Source of the DNA: DASRIA01 sp963724065
GTDB taxonomy: Bacteria > Actinomycetota > Thermoleophilia > Solirubrobacterales > JBBDJG01
Direction: 5' to 3'
Assembly: GCA_963724065.1 (NCBI GenBank)
Contig: CAVRTB010000004.1
Location: 186,001-250,000, forward strand
DNA length: 64,000 nt
Each line of letters starts with the position of its first letter. The first letter of the stretch is position 1. The position numbers and the translations under genes are program-made. This document shows, one piece after another, positions 1 to 8,216 of the stretch. Under the pieces are notes generated by a model. It saw nothing but the letters and a program-made list of their open reading frames with translations. It did not search any database and was not told the origin of the DNA.

Positions 1-7
1 GTCCTGC

Positions 8-568
8 CTAGGCGCGCGAGACGTACTCGCGCGTCCGTGTGTCGACCTTGACGCGGTCGCCCTCGTTGACGAACAGCGGAACCTGGACGATCACCCCGGA
101 CTCGAGGGTCGCGGGCTTGTTCCCCCCGCCGGAGACGGTGTCGCCCCGCACCCCGGGGTCGGTCTGCTTGACCTCCATCTCGATCGCGATCGGGATCTGC
201 ACGTCGGCGGGGCGCTCGTCGACGAAGAGCACGTCGACCTCGTCGTTGGGAAGCATCCAGTCGAGCGAGTCGCCGATCACCGTCTTCGCCAGCGGGACCT
301 GGTCGTAGTCGCTCATGTCCATCATCACGGCCTCGTCGCCGGACTCGTAGAGGTACTGCATGCGGCGCACCTCGGTGCGCACCGGCCGGACCTTCTCGCC
401 GGCCCGGAAGGTCTTGTCGACCACGGCGCCGGTGCCGACGTTCTTGAGCTTGGAACGCACGAACGCGCCGCCCTTGCCGGGCTTCACGTGCTGGAACTCG
501 ACGATCCTGAAGACCTGGCCCTCGAGCTCGATGTGGCTGCCGTTCTTGAACTGGTTCGTGGAGATCAC
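8..568 (-). CDS. efp: Elongation factor P
   Basis: A 186-residue protein with the KOW-like N-terminal domain and two OB-fold domains of EF-P, which helps ribosomes stalled on polyproline. The exposed loop reads KPGKGGAFV, with the lysine at the tip that is modified in many bacteria; no modification enzyme is visible here. The start is GTG at 566-568. Length is normal for the family (185-190 aa). It stands ahead of an Xaa-Pro peptidase and aroQ, the usual neighbours of efp in Gram-positives, although a DUF4383 gene lies between. High confidence. Confidence 0.97.
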   Translation of the reverse strand: MISTNQFKNGSHIELEGQVFRIVEFQHVKPGKGGAFVRSKLKNVGTGAVVDKTFRAGEKVRPVRTEVRRMQYLYESGDEAVMMDMSDYDQVPLAKTVIGDSLDWMLPNDEVDVLFVDERPADVQIPIAIEMEVKQTDPGVRGDTVSGGGNKPATLESGVIVQVPLFVNEGDRVKVDTRTREYVSRA

Positions 569-685
569 GGGCCTCGAACACTAGTGCACGCGGCCGTAAG
601 TTCGGTGCGGAAGCGGCCGCGGGATCTGTGCGGAACTTGCGGGCGGGTGTACTAGCGACCGCGGCCCCCGCGCACGCCCACGAGG

Positions 686-712
686 GACGCCCGGCTCGTC
701 GAGCCGGGCGTC
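686..712 (-). terminator. Perfect 12-bp hairpin
   Basis: Two 12-nt arms (686-697 and 701-712) are perfectly complementary around a GTC loop, just past the stop of the DUF4383 gene. There is no U-tract, which is common for terminators in very GC-rich actinobacteria. The role is inferred from position and symmetry. Confidence 0.55.
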
Positions 713-740
713 CGGGTTCGCCTGTCCGCGGGCCGGCGGA

Positions 741-1175
741 TCAGGTCTGGGCTGCCGGTCGCACGGCCTCGGCCGCGGGGGTGGCGAGCGCCGCCCCCAC
801 GCCGGCCACGCCGAGCAGCAGGTGGAACACGTTGTCCTCGGTGTTGACCGGGACGATGCCGAGGATCGAGTCGCCGCTTCCGACGACGAACCCCCAAGCC
901 GCGACGACCAGGTAGACGGCGCCCAGCACCATCGCATAGCTGCGAGCGGCATAGGCGCCCACGCCGTACGCGAGCAGGCCGAGGACGCCGGTCAGGATGT
1001 GCACGACGTTGTGCCATCCGTTGACGTCCAGGACCCCGAACACCGCGTCCCGCGCCGATTCGTCGCTAGTGAACTCGGCGTTGTAGAAGAACCCGATGAT
1101 CCCGGCGACCACGAGTACCGCTCCGACGACGCCCGCATAGAGCATCGCCGGGGTGGAACGATCTGCACGATCCAT
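741..1175 (-). CDS. DUF4383 family membrane protein
   Basis: A 144-residue protein with four predicted membrane helices (about residues 11-30, 52-75, 80-104 and 115-135). It carries the HNVVH..TG..GL motif (residues about 55-66) and a second HLLLG motif typical of DUF4383. The function of the family is unknown. The start ATG at 1175 has an ideal AAGGAG ribosome site five bases upstream, and a perfect hairpin follows the stop, so this is probably a single-gene unit inserted between efp and the peptidase gene. Confidence 0.85.
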   Translation of the reverse strand: MDRADRSTPAMLYAGVVGAVLVVAGIIGFFYNAEFTSDESARDAVFGVLDVNGWHNVVHILTGVLGLLAYGVGAYAARSYAMVLGAVYLVVAAWGFVVGSGDSILGIVPVNTEDNVFHLLLGVAGVGAALATPAAEAVRPAAQT

Positions 1176-1259
1176 GGTTGCTCCTTTCGTACTTCGTAAC
1201 TAAAGTCACATAACCCCGGCGAGCTCCGAAGTAACCCTGATTGCAGCGATTTCGCCCGC

Positions 1260-2345
1260 TCAGACGGTGATGAGGTCCTTCGGGATCGAGGTGAGCACCT
1301 CCGGCCCCGCGGGGCCGACCACCACGAGGTCCTCGATCCGCACTCCGAAGCGGCCCGGGACGTACACCCCGGGCTCGACCGTCACCACGTTGCCCGACTC
1401 GAGGTCGCCCTCGGCGGAGGGAGCGATCCGCGGAGCCTCGTGGATCTCGAGGCCCACCCCGTGCCCCAGCCCATGGCCGAACTGGTCTCCCCGTCCCGCC
1501 GCGGCGATCAGGCCGCGGGCGACGCCGTCCACGTCGCGCACGCCGGCGCCCGAGCGAACCGCCGCGAGCGCGGCCGCCTGCGCGGAGCGCACGAGCTCGT
1601 AGACCTCGGTGGCCTCGTCGCCCGGGTCGCCGGTCGCGAAAGTTCGCGTGCAGTCCGAGCAGTAGGAATCGCGCAGGCAGCCGAGATCGACGACCACCAG
1701 CGAGTCGCGCAGGATCGTGGCATCGCGCCGCGGCTCGGCATGGGGCAGGGCGCCGTTGTCGGCGGCGGCGACGATCGCCGGGAACGACAGCCCGTCGGCG
1801 CCGAGGTCCTTCGCGCGGCGCTCGAGCGCGAGCGCGACCTCGTGCTCGGTGTGGCCGGCAAGGCCGAAGTCGGAGATCAGCCAGCGGTAGACCTCGTCCG
1901 CGAGCGCGGCGGCGCCGCGCACGGCCGCGATCTCGGCGTCGTCCTTGACGGCCCGTAGCTGCTCGACCAACCCGCTCGAGGGGACCAGCTCGGCGTCGTC
2001 GCCGATGTGTCGCGCGAGCTTCGAGTGGGCGCGCACCGTCATCTCGGCGTCGTCGAAGCCGATCCGCCGCGCTCCCCACTCCGCCGCCAGCTCGGCGAGA
2101 GTTTGGAGCAGGTCGTCGCGCCCACGAACGACGTCATAGTCCGTGATCTGGCGCTGGGCGCGCTCCACGTAGCGGAAGTCCGTGACGAAGGCGCGGCGTC
2201 CGCCCGCGATCAGGACCGCTGCGCTGGTCCCGGTGAACCCCGTCAGGTAACGCACGTTCAGGAGGTTCGTGATCAGCAGCGCGTCGAGCTCGCGCGCCTC
2301 GACGAGGCCCTCGAGGCGCTGCGCGCGCGACTCCCAGGCGCTCAT
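1260..2345 (-). CDS. Xaa-Pro aminopeptidase (M24 family)
   Basis: A 361-residue metallopeptidase of the creatinase/PepP-PepQ fold that removes residues next to proline. The N-terminal creatinase domain spans about 1-125. The catalytic domain shows the dimetal ligands in order: Asp in VVDLGCLRDSYCSDCTR, His in FGHGLGHGVGLEIHE, and Glu in VEPGVY and RIEDLVVV. The start ATG at 2345 overlaps the aroQ stop (ATGA), which supports it over longer upstream readings. Whether it is an aminopeptidase or an Xaa-Pro dipeptidase cannot be settled from sequence; 361 aa without an extra N-terminal domain fits the short PepP-like/PepQ group. Confidence 0.92.
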   Translation of the reverse strand: MSAWESRAQRLEGLVEARELDALLITNLLNVRYLTGFTGTSAAVLIAGGRRAFVTDFRYVERAQRQITDYDVVRGRDDLLQTLAELAAEWGARRIGFDDAEMTVRAHSKLARHIGDDAELVPSSGLVEQLRAVKDDAEIAAVRGAAALADEVYRWLISDFGLAGHTEHEVALALERRAKDLGADGLSFPAIVAAADNGALPHAEPRRDATILRDSLVVVDLGCLRDSYCSDCTRTFATGDPGDEATEVYELVRSAQAAALAAVRSGAGVRDVDGVARGLIAAAGRGDQFGHGLGHGVGLEIHEAPRIAPSAEGDLESGNVVTVEPGVYVPGRFGVRIEDLVVVGPAGPEVLTSIPKDLITV

Positions 2346-2809
2346 GCCGCGGACGGGGGGCCCACCCCGAGCTCGCGGGCGAGGATTCCGAGCGCGTCGT
2401 GATAGCCGTCGGGCCCCTTCCCTGCGACCCGTCCCGTGACGAGGTCGGCGATCACCGAGTGGCGGCGCCATTCCTCACGGCTGTCGACGTCCGAGAGGTG
2501 CACCTCGATCGAGGGCAATCCCGCGATCTCCAGCGCGTCGCGGATCGCGTAGCTGTAGTGCGTCCAGGCGCCCGGGTTGAGAAGCAGGGCGTCCGTCAGC
2601 TGCGGGGCCTGGTGCAGCCGCTCGACGAACTCGGCCTCCGAATTCGTCTTGAAGAAGCTCGTCTCGAGCCCGAGCTCGCGGGCCCAGTGACGGATCCGCA
2701 CCTCGAGCTCGACGAGCGTCAGGGTGCCGTATTGGTTGGAGTCGCGCTTGCCCAGCATGTCGAGGTTCACGCCGTGCAGCACCTCGACCCGATTCCTCGT
2801 GCTGGTCAC
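2342..2809 (-). CDS. aroQ: 3-dehydroquinate dehydratase, type II
   Basis: A 155-residue type II dehydroquinase catalysing step 3 of the shikimate pathway. The catalytic tyrosine lies in NQYGT, the asparagine in LLNPGA, and the Glu/His pair in IEVHLSD, with the substrate arginine in REEWRRHS. The family usually has GPNLN at the N-terminus; here it is HGVNLD, and the usual SNVHARE is SDVDSRE, so it is a divergent member that keeps the key residues. GTG start at 2809 overlaps the aroK-aroB stop (GTGA), and its own stop overlaps the peptidase ATG, so translation is probably coupled. Confidence 0.95.
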   Translation of the reverse strand: MTSTRNRVEVLHGVNLDMLGKRDSNQYGTLTLVELEVRIRHWARELGLETSFFKTNSEAEFVERLHQAPQLTDALLLNPGAWTHYSYAIRDALEIAGLPSIEVHLSDVDSREEWRRHSVIADLVTGRVAGKGPDGYHDALGILARELGVGPPSAA

Positions 2810-4437
2810 GAGCGCAGCTCCTCGATCGCGGCCGCGATCTCTCCCTCGTCCGCCTCGGCCCCGATCGCGACATCCCCCGGCGCGCGCAGCAACACGAGGT
2901 TGCGCCGGTCTGCGCGACGCTTCTTGTCACGTTGCATGTACGTGAGCAGCTCGTCCGTGGGCGGGCCCTCGAACGTCGTCGCGAGCCCGTTCGCGATGAG
3001 CAGGTCGCGCACGCGCTCGCGCACCTCCGGCGCAAGACCCGTGCCACGCTCGGACAGGCGCAGCGCCGCGAGCAACCCGAGCGCCACCGCCTCACCGTGG
3101 CGAAACGCCCCGTAGCCAGTGGCGGACTCGAGCGCGTGCGCGAGCGTGTGACCGAGGTTGAGCGATGCCCGCACCCCCGCGTCGCGCTCGTCCGCGGCGA
3201 CCACGGCGAGCTTCGTCCGCGCACAGTCCTCGATCACGGCCGCGAGCGCCGGCATGTCGTCCGCGACGGCGTGCTCGAGCGCCGGCAGCGCCTGCACGCG
3301 ATCCCAGAGCCGGCCCCCGGCGATCAACGCGGTCTTCACGACCTCGGCGTACCCGGCGCTGAGCTCCTGCGGCGGCAGCGTCGTGAGCACCGCGGGGTCG
3401 GTGATCACGGCTGCAGGCTGGTGGAACGCGCCGACGTAGTTCTTCGCCTCCGGCAGGTCGACCCCGGTCTTTCCCCCGTAGGCGGAGTCGACCTGCGCGA
3501 CGACCGTCGTCGGGACGTGCACGATCGGCACGCCGCGCTGGTAGGTCGCCGCGCAGAAACCGGCGAGGTCGCCGACCACCCCGCCCCCGAGCGCGACGAG
3601 GGTGTCGCTGCGCTGCATGCCGGCACGCGCCAGAGCGCGCAGCACCCGCTCTGCCTCCACCAGCGTCTTGCTGCCCTCGCCGGGCGCGACGGCGACGGTC
3701 TCGGCGACGTCCAGGGCCCGCAGGAAAGGCTCGCCGTGGAGCGCGAGCGCGCGCTCGTCCGCCACTACGAAGCAGCGGCCCGACCCGCGCCACAGCGCGC
3801 CCGCGGCGGCGATCGCGCCCGGGCCGGCGTAGACGGGATGGCCCGCGCCGGCGCGCGACCAGAGCATGCGTATGCCGGCGGGCACGCCGGGCCGCGCGAG
3901 GGCGAGCGCCGCATCCGCGGAGGCGTCGACCTCCTTCCCGCCGGTCACGACCGCCCGCGCGAGCGAGTCGTAGAGCGGCGCGCGGCGCATGTAGAGCTCC
4001 GTGAAGGACCCGATGTCGCGTGCCAGCGGTCGAGTCGAGCCGCTGGCGCGCGCCCACGCGACGTCGAGGCCGACGTCGACGTGCAGCACGACGTGGCCCG
4101 CGACCGCGTCGCGGACCTCGGCCGTCTCGACCGCGCCTCCGCCGAGTGCCACGACCGCGGGGCCCGGGGCTGCGAGCAGCCCGAGCACGACGTCGCGCTC
4201 TCGCTCGCGAAATGCCGCCTCACCCTCGCGCTCGAAGAAACCGGGGATCGCCTCGCCGAGCCGCTCAGCCAGCACGGCGTCGGCATCGGCAAGCGGCCAG
4301 CCCAGGCGAGCGGCCGCGTGACGCGCGAACGTCGACTTGCCGGCGGCCATGAAGCCGATCACGACGAGTTTCGAACCCGGGGCGCCCCCGCTCTCGGAGA
4401 TGAGTGCCTCCGTGCCTGCTCCTAGGTTCGCTTCCAC
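2806..4437 (-). CDS. aroKB: Shikimate kinase / 3-dehydroquinate synthase fusion
   Basis: A two-domain protein of 543 residues. Residues about 22-180 are shikimate kinase: P-loop GFMAAGKST, the DADAVLAERLG shikimate motif, an ALGGGAV loop and a RPLARD lid arginine. Residues about 190-543 are 3-dehydroquinate synthase: VALGGGVVGDLAGF nucleotide loop, GGKTGVD, and zinc ligands Glu in GYAEVVK and His in NLGHTLAH and FRHGEAV. The two activities are steps 2 and 5, so they are not consecutive. GTG at 4437 is chosen because GGGAG lies seven bases upstream; this gives a 16-nt overlap with aroC. A later GTG just before the P-loop is possible. Confidence 0.93.
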   Translation of the reverse strand: MEANLGAGTEALISESGGAPGSKLVVIGFMAAGKSTFARHAAARLGWPLADADAVLAERLGEAIPGFFEREGEAAFRERERDVVLGLLAAPGPAVVALGGGAVETAEVRDAVAGHVVLHVDVGLDVAWARASGSTRPLARDIGSFTELYMRRAPLYDSLARAVVTGGKEVDASADAALALARPGVPAGIRMLWSRAGAGHPVYAGPGAIAAAGALWRGSGRCFVVADERALALHGEPFLRALDVAETVAVAPGEGSKTLVEAERVLRALARAGMQRSDTLVALGGGVVGDLAGFCAATYQRGVPIVHVPTTVVAQVDSAYGGKTGVDLPEAKNYVGAFHQPAAVITDPAVLTTLPPQELSAGYAEVVKTALIAGGRLWDRVQALPALEHAVADDMPALAAVIEDCARTKLAVVAADERDAGVRASLNLGHTLAHALESATGYGAFRHGEAVALGLLAALRLSERGTGLAPEVRERVRDLLIANGLATTFEGPPTDELLTYMQRDKKRRADRRNLVLLRAPGDVAIGAEADEGEIAAAIEELRS

Positions 4438-5590
4438 CCGATGCGCTCCCGATAGGCGTCGAGCGCTTCGAGCACGTCCCGCATCGCGTCGCCACCGAAC
4501 TTGTCGCGCGCCGCGCGGGCGAGCTCGAGCGCCAGCATGGCCTCGCCGACCACCCCCGCGGCCGGCACGGTGCACGAATCGGTGCGCTCGCGCAGCGCCT
4601 CGGTCGGCTCCTTCGAGTCGATGTCGACCGATCGCAGCGGCTTGGTCAAGGTCGGCAGCGGCTTCATCGCGACGCGCGCGACCACCGGCGACCCGGTGGT
4701 CATGCCGCCCTCGATGCCCCCCGCGCGGTTCGTCTCGCGCACGTAGCCGTGCTCCTCGCTCCAGAAGATCTCATCGTGCGCCTGCGACCCGACTCGCGTG
4801 CCGAGGTCGAAGCCGTCACCGATCTCGACGCCCTTCATCGCGTGGATCGACATCAGGGCGAAGGCGATGCGCGCGTCGAGGCGCTCGTCCCAGGTGGTGT
4901 GCGTGCCGAGCCCCGGGGGACGCCGTAGGCGCGCACCTCGAAGACGCCGCCAAGGCTTTCGTTCGCCTTTCGCGCGCGGTCGATCTCGGAAACCATCGCG
5001 GCGCTCGCCGCGTCGTCGAGGCATCGCACCGGGGACTCGTCGACCGCTTCGAAGTCCGCGGGGCCGGCGGGCTCGCCCGCCGGCGCGGTGACGCTCCCGA
5101 TCCGCACGACGTGGCTGTAGACGCTCACGCCGAGGCCGCGCAGGAAGACCTTCGCGAGCGCCCCGGCGGCGACCCGTGCGGCGGTCTCCCGCGCGCTCGC
5201 GCGCTCGAGCACGTTGCGCACGTCGGTGTGGCCGTACTTGAGGACCCCGGCGAGGTCCGCGTGGCCCGGTCGCGGCAGATGCACCTCGTCGATCTCCGCA
5301 TCGACTGGCCAGGGGCTCATGCGCTCGGACCAGTTGGCGTGGTCGCGATTGTCGACCAGGAGCGCCACCGGACCGCCGAGCGTGCGGCCGTGGCGGATGC
5401 CGCCCCAGACCTTCGCGCGATCCGACTCGATCTTCATCCGGCCGCCGCGCCCGTGCCCCAGTTGGCGCCTGGCGAGGTCGGTGTCGATGTCCTGCGGCGT
5501 CACCTCGAGGCCCGCCGGCAGGCCCTCGACGATTGCCACGAGGCCCGGCCCGTGGGACTCCCCGGCAGTCATGAAGCGCAGGTTGGCCAC
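4422..5590 (-). pseudogene. aroC: Chorismate synthase, interrupted by a 1-nt frameshift
   Basis: The N-terminal half (TAGESHGPGL, then RRQLGHGRGGRMK) reads from 5590 to about 4920. The C-terminal half (GTHTTWDERLDARIA, SIHAMKGVEIGDGF, GGIEGGMTTG) reads in another frame to the stop at 4422. The break lies in a run of C and G at 4911-4919, where one extra base would restore VPPGLGTH or VPRGLGTH. The restored protein would be about 389 aa, a normal length, with no other damage. The enzyme makes chorismate from EPSP with FMN, and all other conserved residues look intact, so an assembly indel is as likely as real inactivation. GTG at 5590 is set by homology; another GTG lies at 5617. Confidence 0.9.
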
Positions 5591-5620
5591 GGCAGACAGG
5601 CTACTTGGCGGCCCCACGGA

Positions 5621-5635
5621 GGCGGCGAAGCCGCC
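5621..5635 (-). terminator. Short GC hairpin after the pilus operon
   Basis: GGCGGC and GCCGCC flank a GAA loop immediately past the last pilus gene. It is only 6 bp with no U-tract, so it is a weak terminator candidate supported mainly by position. Confidence 0.3.
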
Positions 5636-5647
5636 GAGCAGATGTGC

Positions 5648-6535
5648 TTAGAAGCCGAGGGCTTCGATGCGGCTGGTGAAGCCGCGCACGCGCTCGTCGC
5701 GCGCGTTGCGTGCGGCGCGCTTGCTGGAGGTCGAGGCCTTCGGCGCCTCGGTCTCCTCGGCCTTGATGTCGAGCAGCTTCAGGACGTAAGTGATGACCTG
5801 GTCGTTGGCGTCGATCGCCTCGAAGCTCTGGGTCTGACCCGGCTGCATGTAGAGGAAGGTGCAGGTGTCGTCGGGCTGGCAGTCGCCCTCGCCGGTAGTG
5901 GGGGACGTCGCGGACACCATGAAGACCGCATCGTCGCCGCCGTCGGTGGTCCCCATGAAGACGACCACGGGGTTTTGCGAGCTCGGCAGTGCGCGGAAGC
6001 GCTCGAGGTTCTTCTTGTCGAGGTTGCCCTGCTTGCCGAAGCGCACGTCAGCCGTGTACTTGTAGTACTTCACCTCCGGCGCGCTGGTAGCGGTGCTGTC
6101 GCCCGACCCCGAGGTGCTGTCGGGAGAGACGGTTGTGGTGCCGGAAGTCGAGCTCGAGTCGGAGCCACCGGTCACGGTCGGGGTGGTGCCCCCCACCTGG
6201 ACGGATCCCTCGTCGCCGCCGGCGCTGGTGCCCTTTGACAGGCCCTGGACCTCAAACGGGTCCTTCGAGTTGAAGCCCTTGAGGGCCTTCCTGATCTCGG
6301 ACGACTTCGAGCCTTCCGAGCTGACGGCGGGCTCGAAGGCGGACAGCGCCCCGCCTGACCCGGTGGCCGGCGCGGTCGGTGCGATCGGCGTCGCCACGGG
6401 CGCGGGCCCCGCGGGCTTCGAGAGCACCACCGGGATCGCGACCAGCGCGATCGCCAGCGCGAGCGCGACGGGCCAGAGGCGCTTCTCGACGAGATCCTGG
6501 AAGACGCTTCTCGCCATGCCGTTGAGCTGGTTCAT
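5648..6535 (-). CDS. Pilus-operon protein in the PilP position
   Basis: A 295-residue protein with one membrane helix (about residues 20-40), a Ser/Thr/Gly-rich linker (about 50-145), and a soluble C-terminal domain containing a CQPDDTC pair and a short basic tail. Its ATG overlaps the pilO stop (ATGA), so it is the fourth gene of the pilM-N-O series, where Gram-negatives carry the lipoprotein PilP. I see no lipobox and no clear PilP homology. A bitopic alignment-complex partner of PilN/PilO is inferred from topology and position only. Confidence 0.75.
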   Translation of the reverse strand: MNQLNGMARSVFQDLVEKRLWPVALALAIALVAIPVVLSKPAGPAPVATPIAPTAPATGSGGALSAFEPAVSSEGSKSSEIRKALKGFNSKDPFEVQGLSKGTSAGGDEGSVQVGGTTPTVTGGSDSSSTSGTTTVSPDSTSGSGDSTATSAPEVKYYKYTADVRFGKQGNLDKKNLERFRALPSSQNPVVVFMGTTDGGDDAVFMVSATSPTTGEGDCQPDDTCTFLYMQPGQTQSFEAIDANDQVITYVLKLLDIKAEETEAPKASTSSKRAARNARDERVRGFTSRIEALGF

Positions 6536-7386
6536 GGGCTGGTCACCGCCGCCGTCGGAGGGGCCGGGGTCGCGCTGCCCGTCGCGGCGGCCTGAGGCGC
6601 CGCCGGGTCAACGGCCGCCGGGCCCTGAGGGCTCGCGCCCGCGAAAAGGCCCTGGTCGGCGGGAAGCATGTAGGTGGTCGCGAGGATCGCGATCTTGCCG
6701 CGCGCCATCGAGAAGCCTTCGATCGTGATCAGCCTGCCCGCGATCGCGAGCTCCTGGTTACGTCGCGCGACCAGCTCGTTGATGTTTCTGATCAGCTTCT
6801 CGAGGGAGTAGAAGCCGCCCTCGAACTTGTACTCGAATGGGACCTTCTCGAAGTCCACGGGAGCCGGGCTCGTCGCGACGACGGCACCGGTCGCGCCCTG
6901 GGCGCCGGTCGTGCCGGCCGTCGCGGTCGCACCCTGGGCGCCGGTCGTGCCGGCGGCCGGAGTGGCACCCGCTGCGCCGGTCGTGCCGGCGGGCGGGGTC
7001 GCCGCGCTCGCGGCCGCGTTGGCACTCGCGGTCGCCTGCTGCTCGGCGAGCTCCAGCTTGAGCTCGACGGAGCGGAAGTCGACGTTCGCCTTGGCCGCGG
7101 CGTGGTTGAGCTGCACCAGCAGCGACGGCACGTCGTCCTCCGGCGGGACGGCCTTGCCCATGCGGCCGAGACTGGCGTACATCCGGGGGAAGTCGAGCTG
7201 CGCCTGGGCGAAGGTGACCTTCTCCTGCTTGGACTGGTCGAGCGCAAGTTGCGCGGCAGCGATGTCCTTGTCGAGCTTGGCAGCCTCCTCGCGCTTCGGC
7301 GAGAGCGCCATGAACCAGTAGGCGGCGAACACGCCGAAGAGCACGATCCCGATCAGGATGGAGCTGTCACGCTTGCTCATGTTCAT
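6532..7386 (-). CDS. pilO: Type IV pilus alignment protein PilO
   Basis: A 284-residue bitopic protein: short cytoplasmic start, membrane helix (about 10-27), coiled coil (about 30-60), then a ferredoxin-like periplasmic core beginning VPSLLVQLNHAAAKANVDFRS in two parts. A low-complexity insert of 12-residue repeats splits the core (about residues 125-165). PilO pairs with PilN and links the motor platform to the cell envelope. Start ATG 7386 overlaps the pilN stop. The Ala/Pro/Thr-rich C-terminus (about 250-284) is also low complexity. Confidence 0.85.
   Translation of the reverse strand: MNMSKRDSSILIGIVLFGVFAAYWFMALSPKREEAAKLDKDIAAAQLALDQSKQEKVTFAQAQLDFPRMYASLGRMGKAVPPEDDVPSLLVQLNHAAAKANVDFRSVELKLELAEQQATASANAAASAATPPAGTTGAAGATPAAGTTGAQGATATAGTTGAQGATGAVVATSPAPVDFEKVPFEYKFEGGFYSLEKLIRNINELVARRNQELAIAGRLITIEGFSMARGKIAILATTYMLPADQGLFAGASPQGPAAVDPAAPQAAATGSATPAPPTAAVTSP
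6889..6996 (-). repeat. 36-bp tandem repeat inside pilO
   Basis: Three near-identical 36-bp units encode GTTGAQGAT-type dodecapeptides. The 17-bp core gcgccggtcgtgccggc recurs at 6902, 6938 and 6974, exactly 36 bp apart. The unit length is a multiple of three, so copy-number change would alter linker length without breaking the frame. Confidence 0.9.
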
Positions 7387-8216
7387 GGCGTGGCTCCTGT
7401 GCCGGCGCCGGCCGCGGCCGAGGCCTCGCCACCCTGCGCCACGGCGCCCTGCGCCGCCGCAACGGGTGCCGCGGAGCCTGCGGGGACGCCGGCCTGGCCG
7501 GCTGTCGCGGCCTGCGCGGCGGCCGAGCCGCCGAATACCACGAGGATGTCGAACTTGGTCACGCGGGAGGAGCCGACGCAGTCCGAGATGTCCTGGTTGG
7601 CCTGGCTCTGGTCACTGGTCACCGCACCGCCGGTCTGACCGCTGTCCTCCTTGCGCACGGACTTGGCGAGGTGCACGGCGGTCACGTCGTCGAGGTTGCG
7701 CATCCGCGTCATCATGCGCGCGACCGCGTGCTGCGAATAAGTGCAGCCCGTCATCGCGAAAGCCGGCGCCAAGCTCTTCTCGCGCAGGCTGGCGACGCCT
7801 CCACCGACACCGCCGCCGTCGACCTGGACCTCGGGGTTCGCGGTCGCGGCGACATTCAGGAGATAGGCGTTGCGAGGAATCGCGAGCGACAGCTGGCGCA
7901 ACGCGCGCTCCCAATCGAAGCGGTTCGTCGTGAGCGAGGAGATCTGCTGGTAGCGCGCCCGCTGGAGCTCGGCGAACTGACCGTAGGGGCGAAGTGCGTC
8001 GGCGACCTGCTTCTCGCCCTGTGACTGCGCCTGCACTCCGGCAAGCTTGTCCGTCTTGGAGTGGATCGAGTTCGAGGTCATCACGAGTCCGAGCACGCAA
8101 GCGACAGCCACGCCGAGGCCGCCCAGCACCACATAGACGCCGGCGCCGGTGCGCGCACCTGGGCCGCGCGCGGAGCCGCGGCGCTGCTCCATCGGAATCA
8201 GGTTGATGGGCCTCAC
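7383..8216 (-). CDS. pilN: Type IV pilus alignment protein PilN
   Basis: A 277-residue bitopic protein. The cytoplasmic start RPINLIPMEQRRG is the conserved PilN segment that binds the groove of PilM. A membrane helix follows (about 27-48), then a coiled coil and a periplasmic domain with Cys residues, ending in an Ala/Gly-rich low-complexity tail (about 235-277). Start GTG at 8216 overlaps the pilM stop (GTGA), which fixes it over the much longer upstream reading. It works with PilM and PilO as the inner-membrane alignment complex. Confidence 0.87.
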   Translation of the reverse strand: MRPINLIPMEQRRGSARGPGARTGAGVYVVLGGLGVAVACVLGLVMTSNSIHSKTDKLAGVQAQSQGEKQVADALRPYGQFAELQRARYQQISSLTTNRFDWERALRQLSLAIPRNAYLLNVAATANPEVQVDGGGVGGGVASLREKSLAPAFAMTGCTYSQHAVARMMTRMRNLDDVTAVHLAKSVRKEDSGQTGGAVTSDQSQANQDISDCVGSSRVTKFDILVVFGGSAAAQAATAGQAGVPAGSAAPVAAAQGAVAQGGEASAAAGAGTGATP

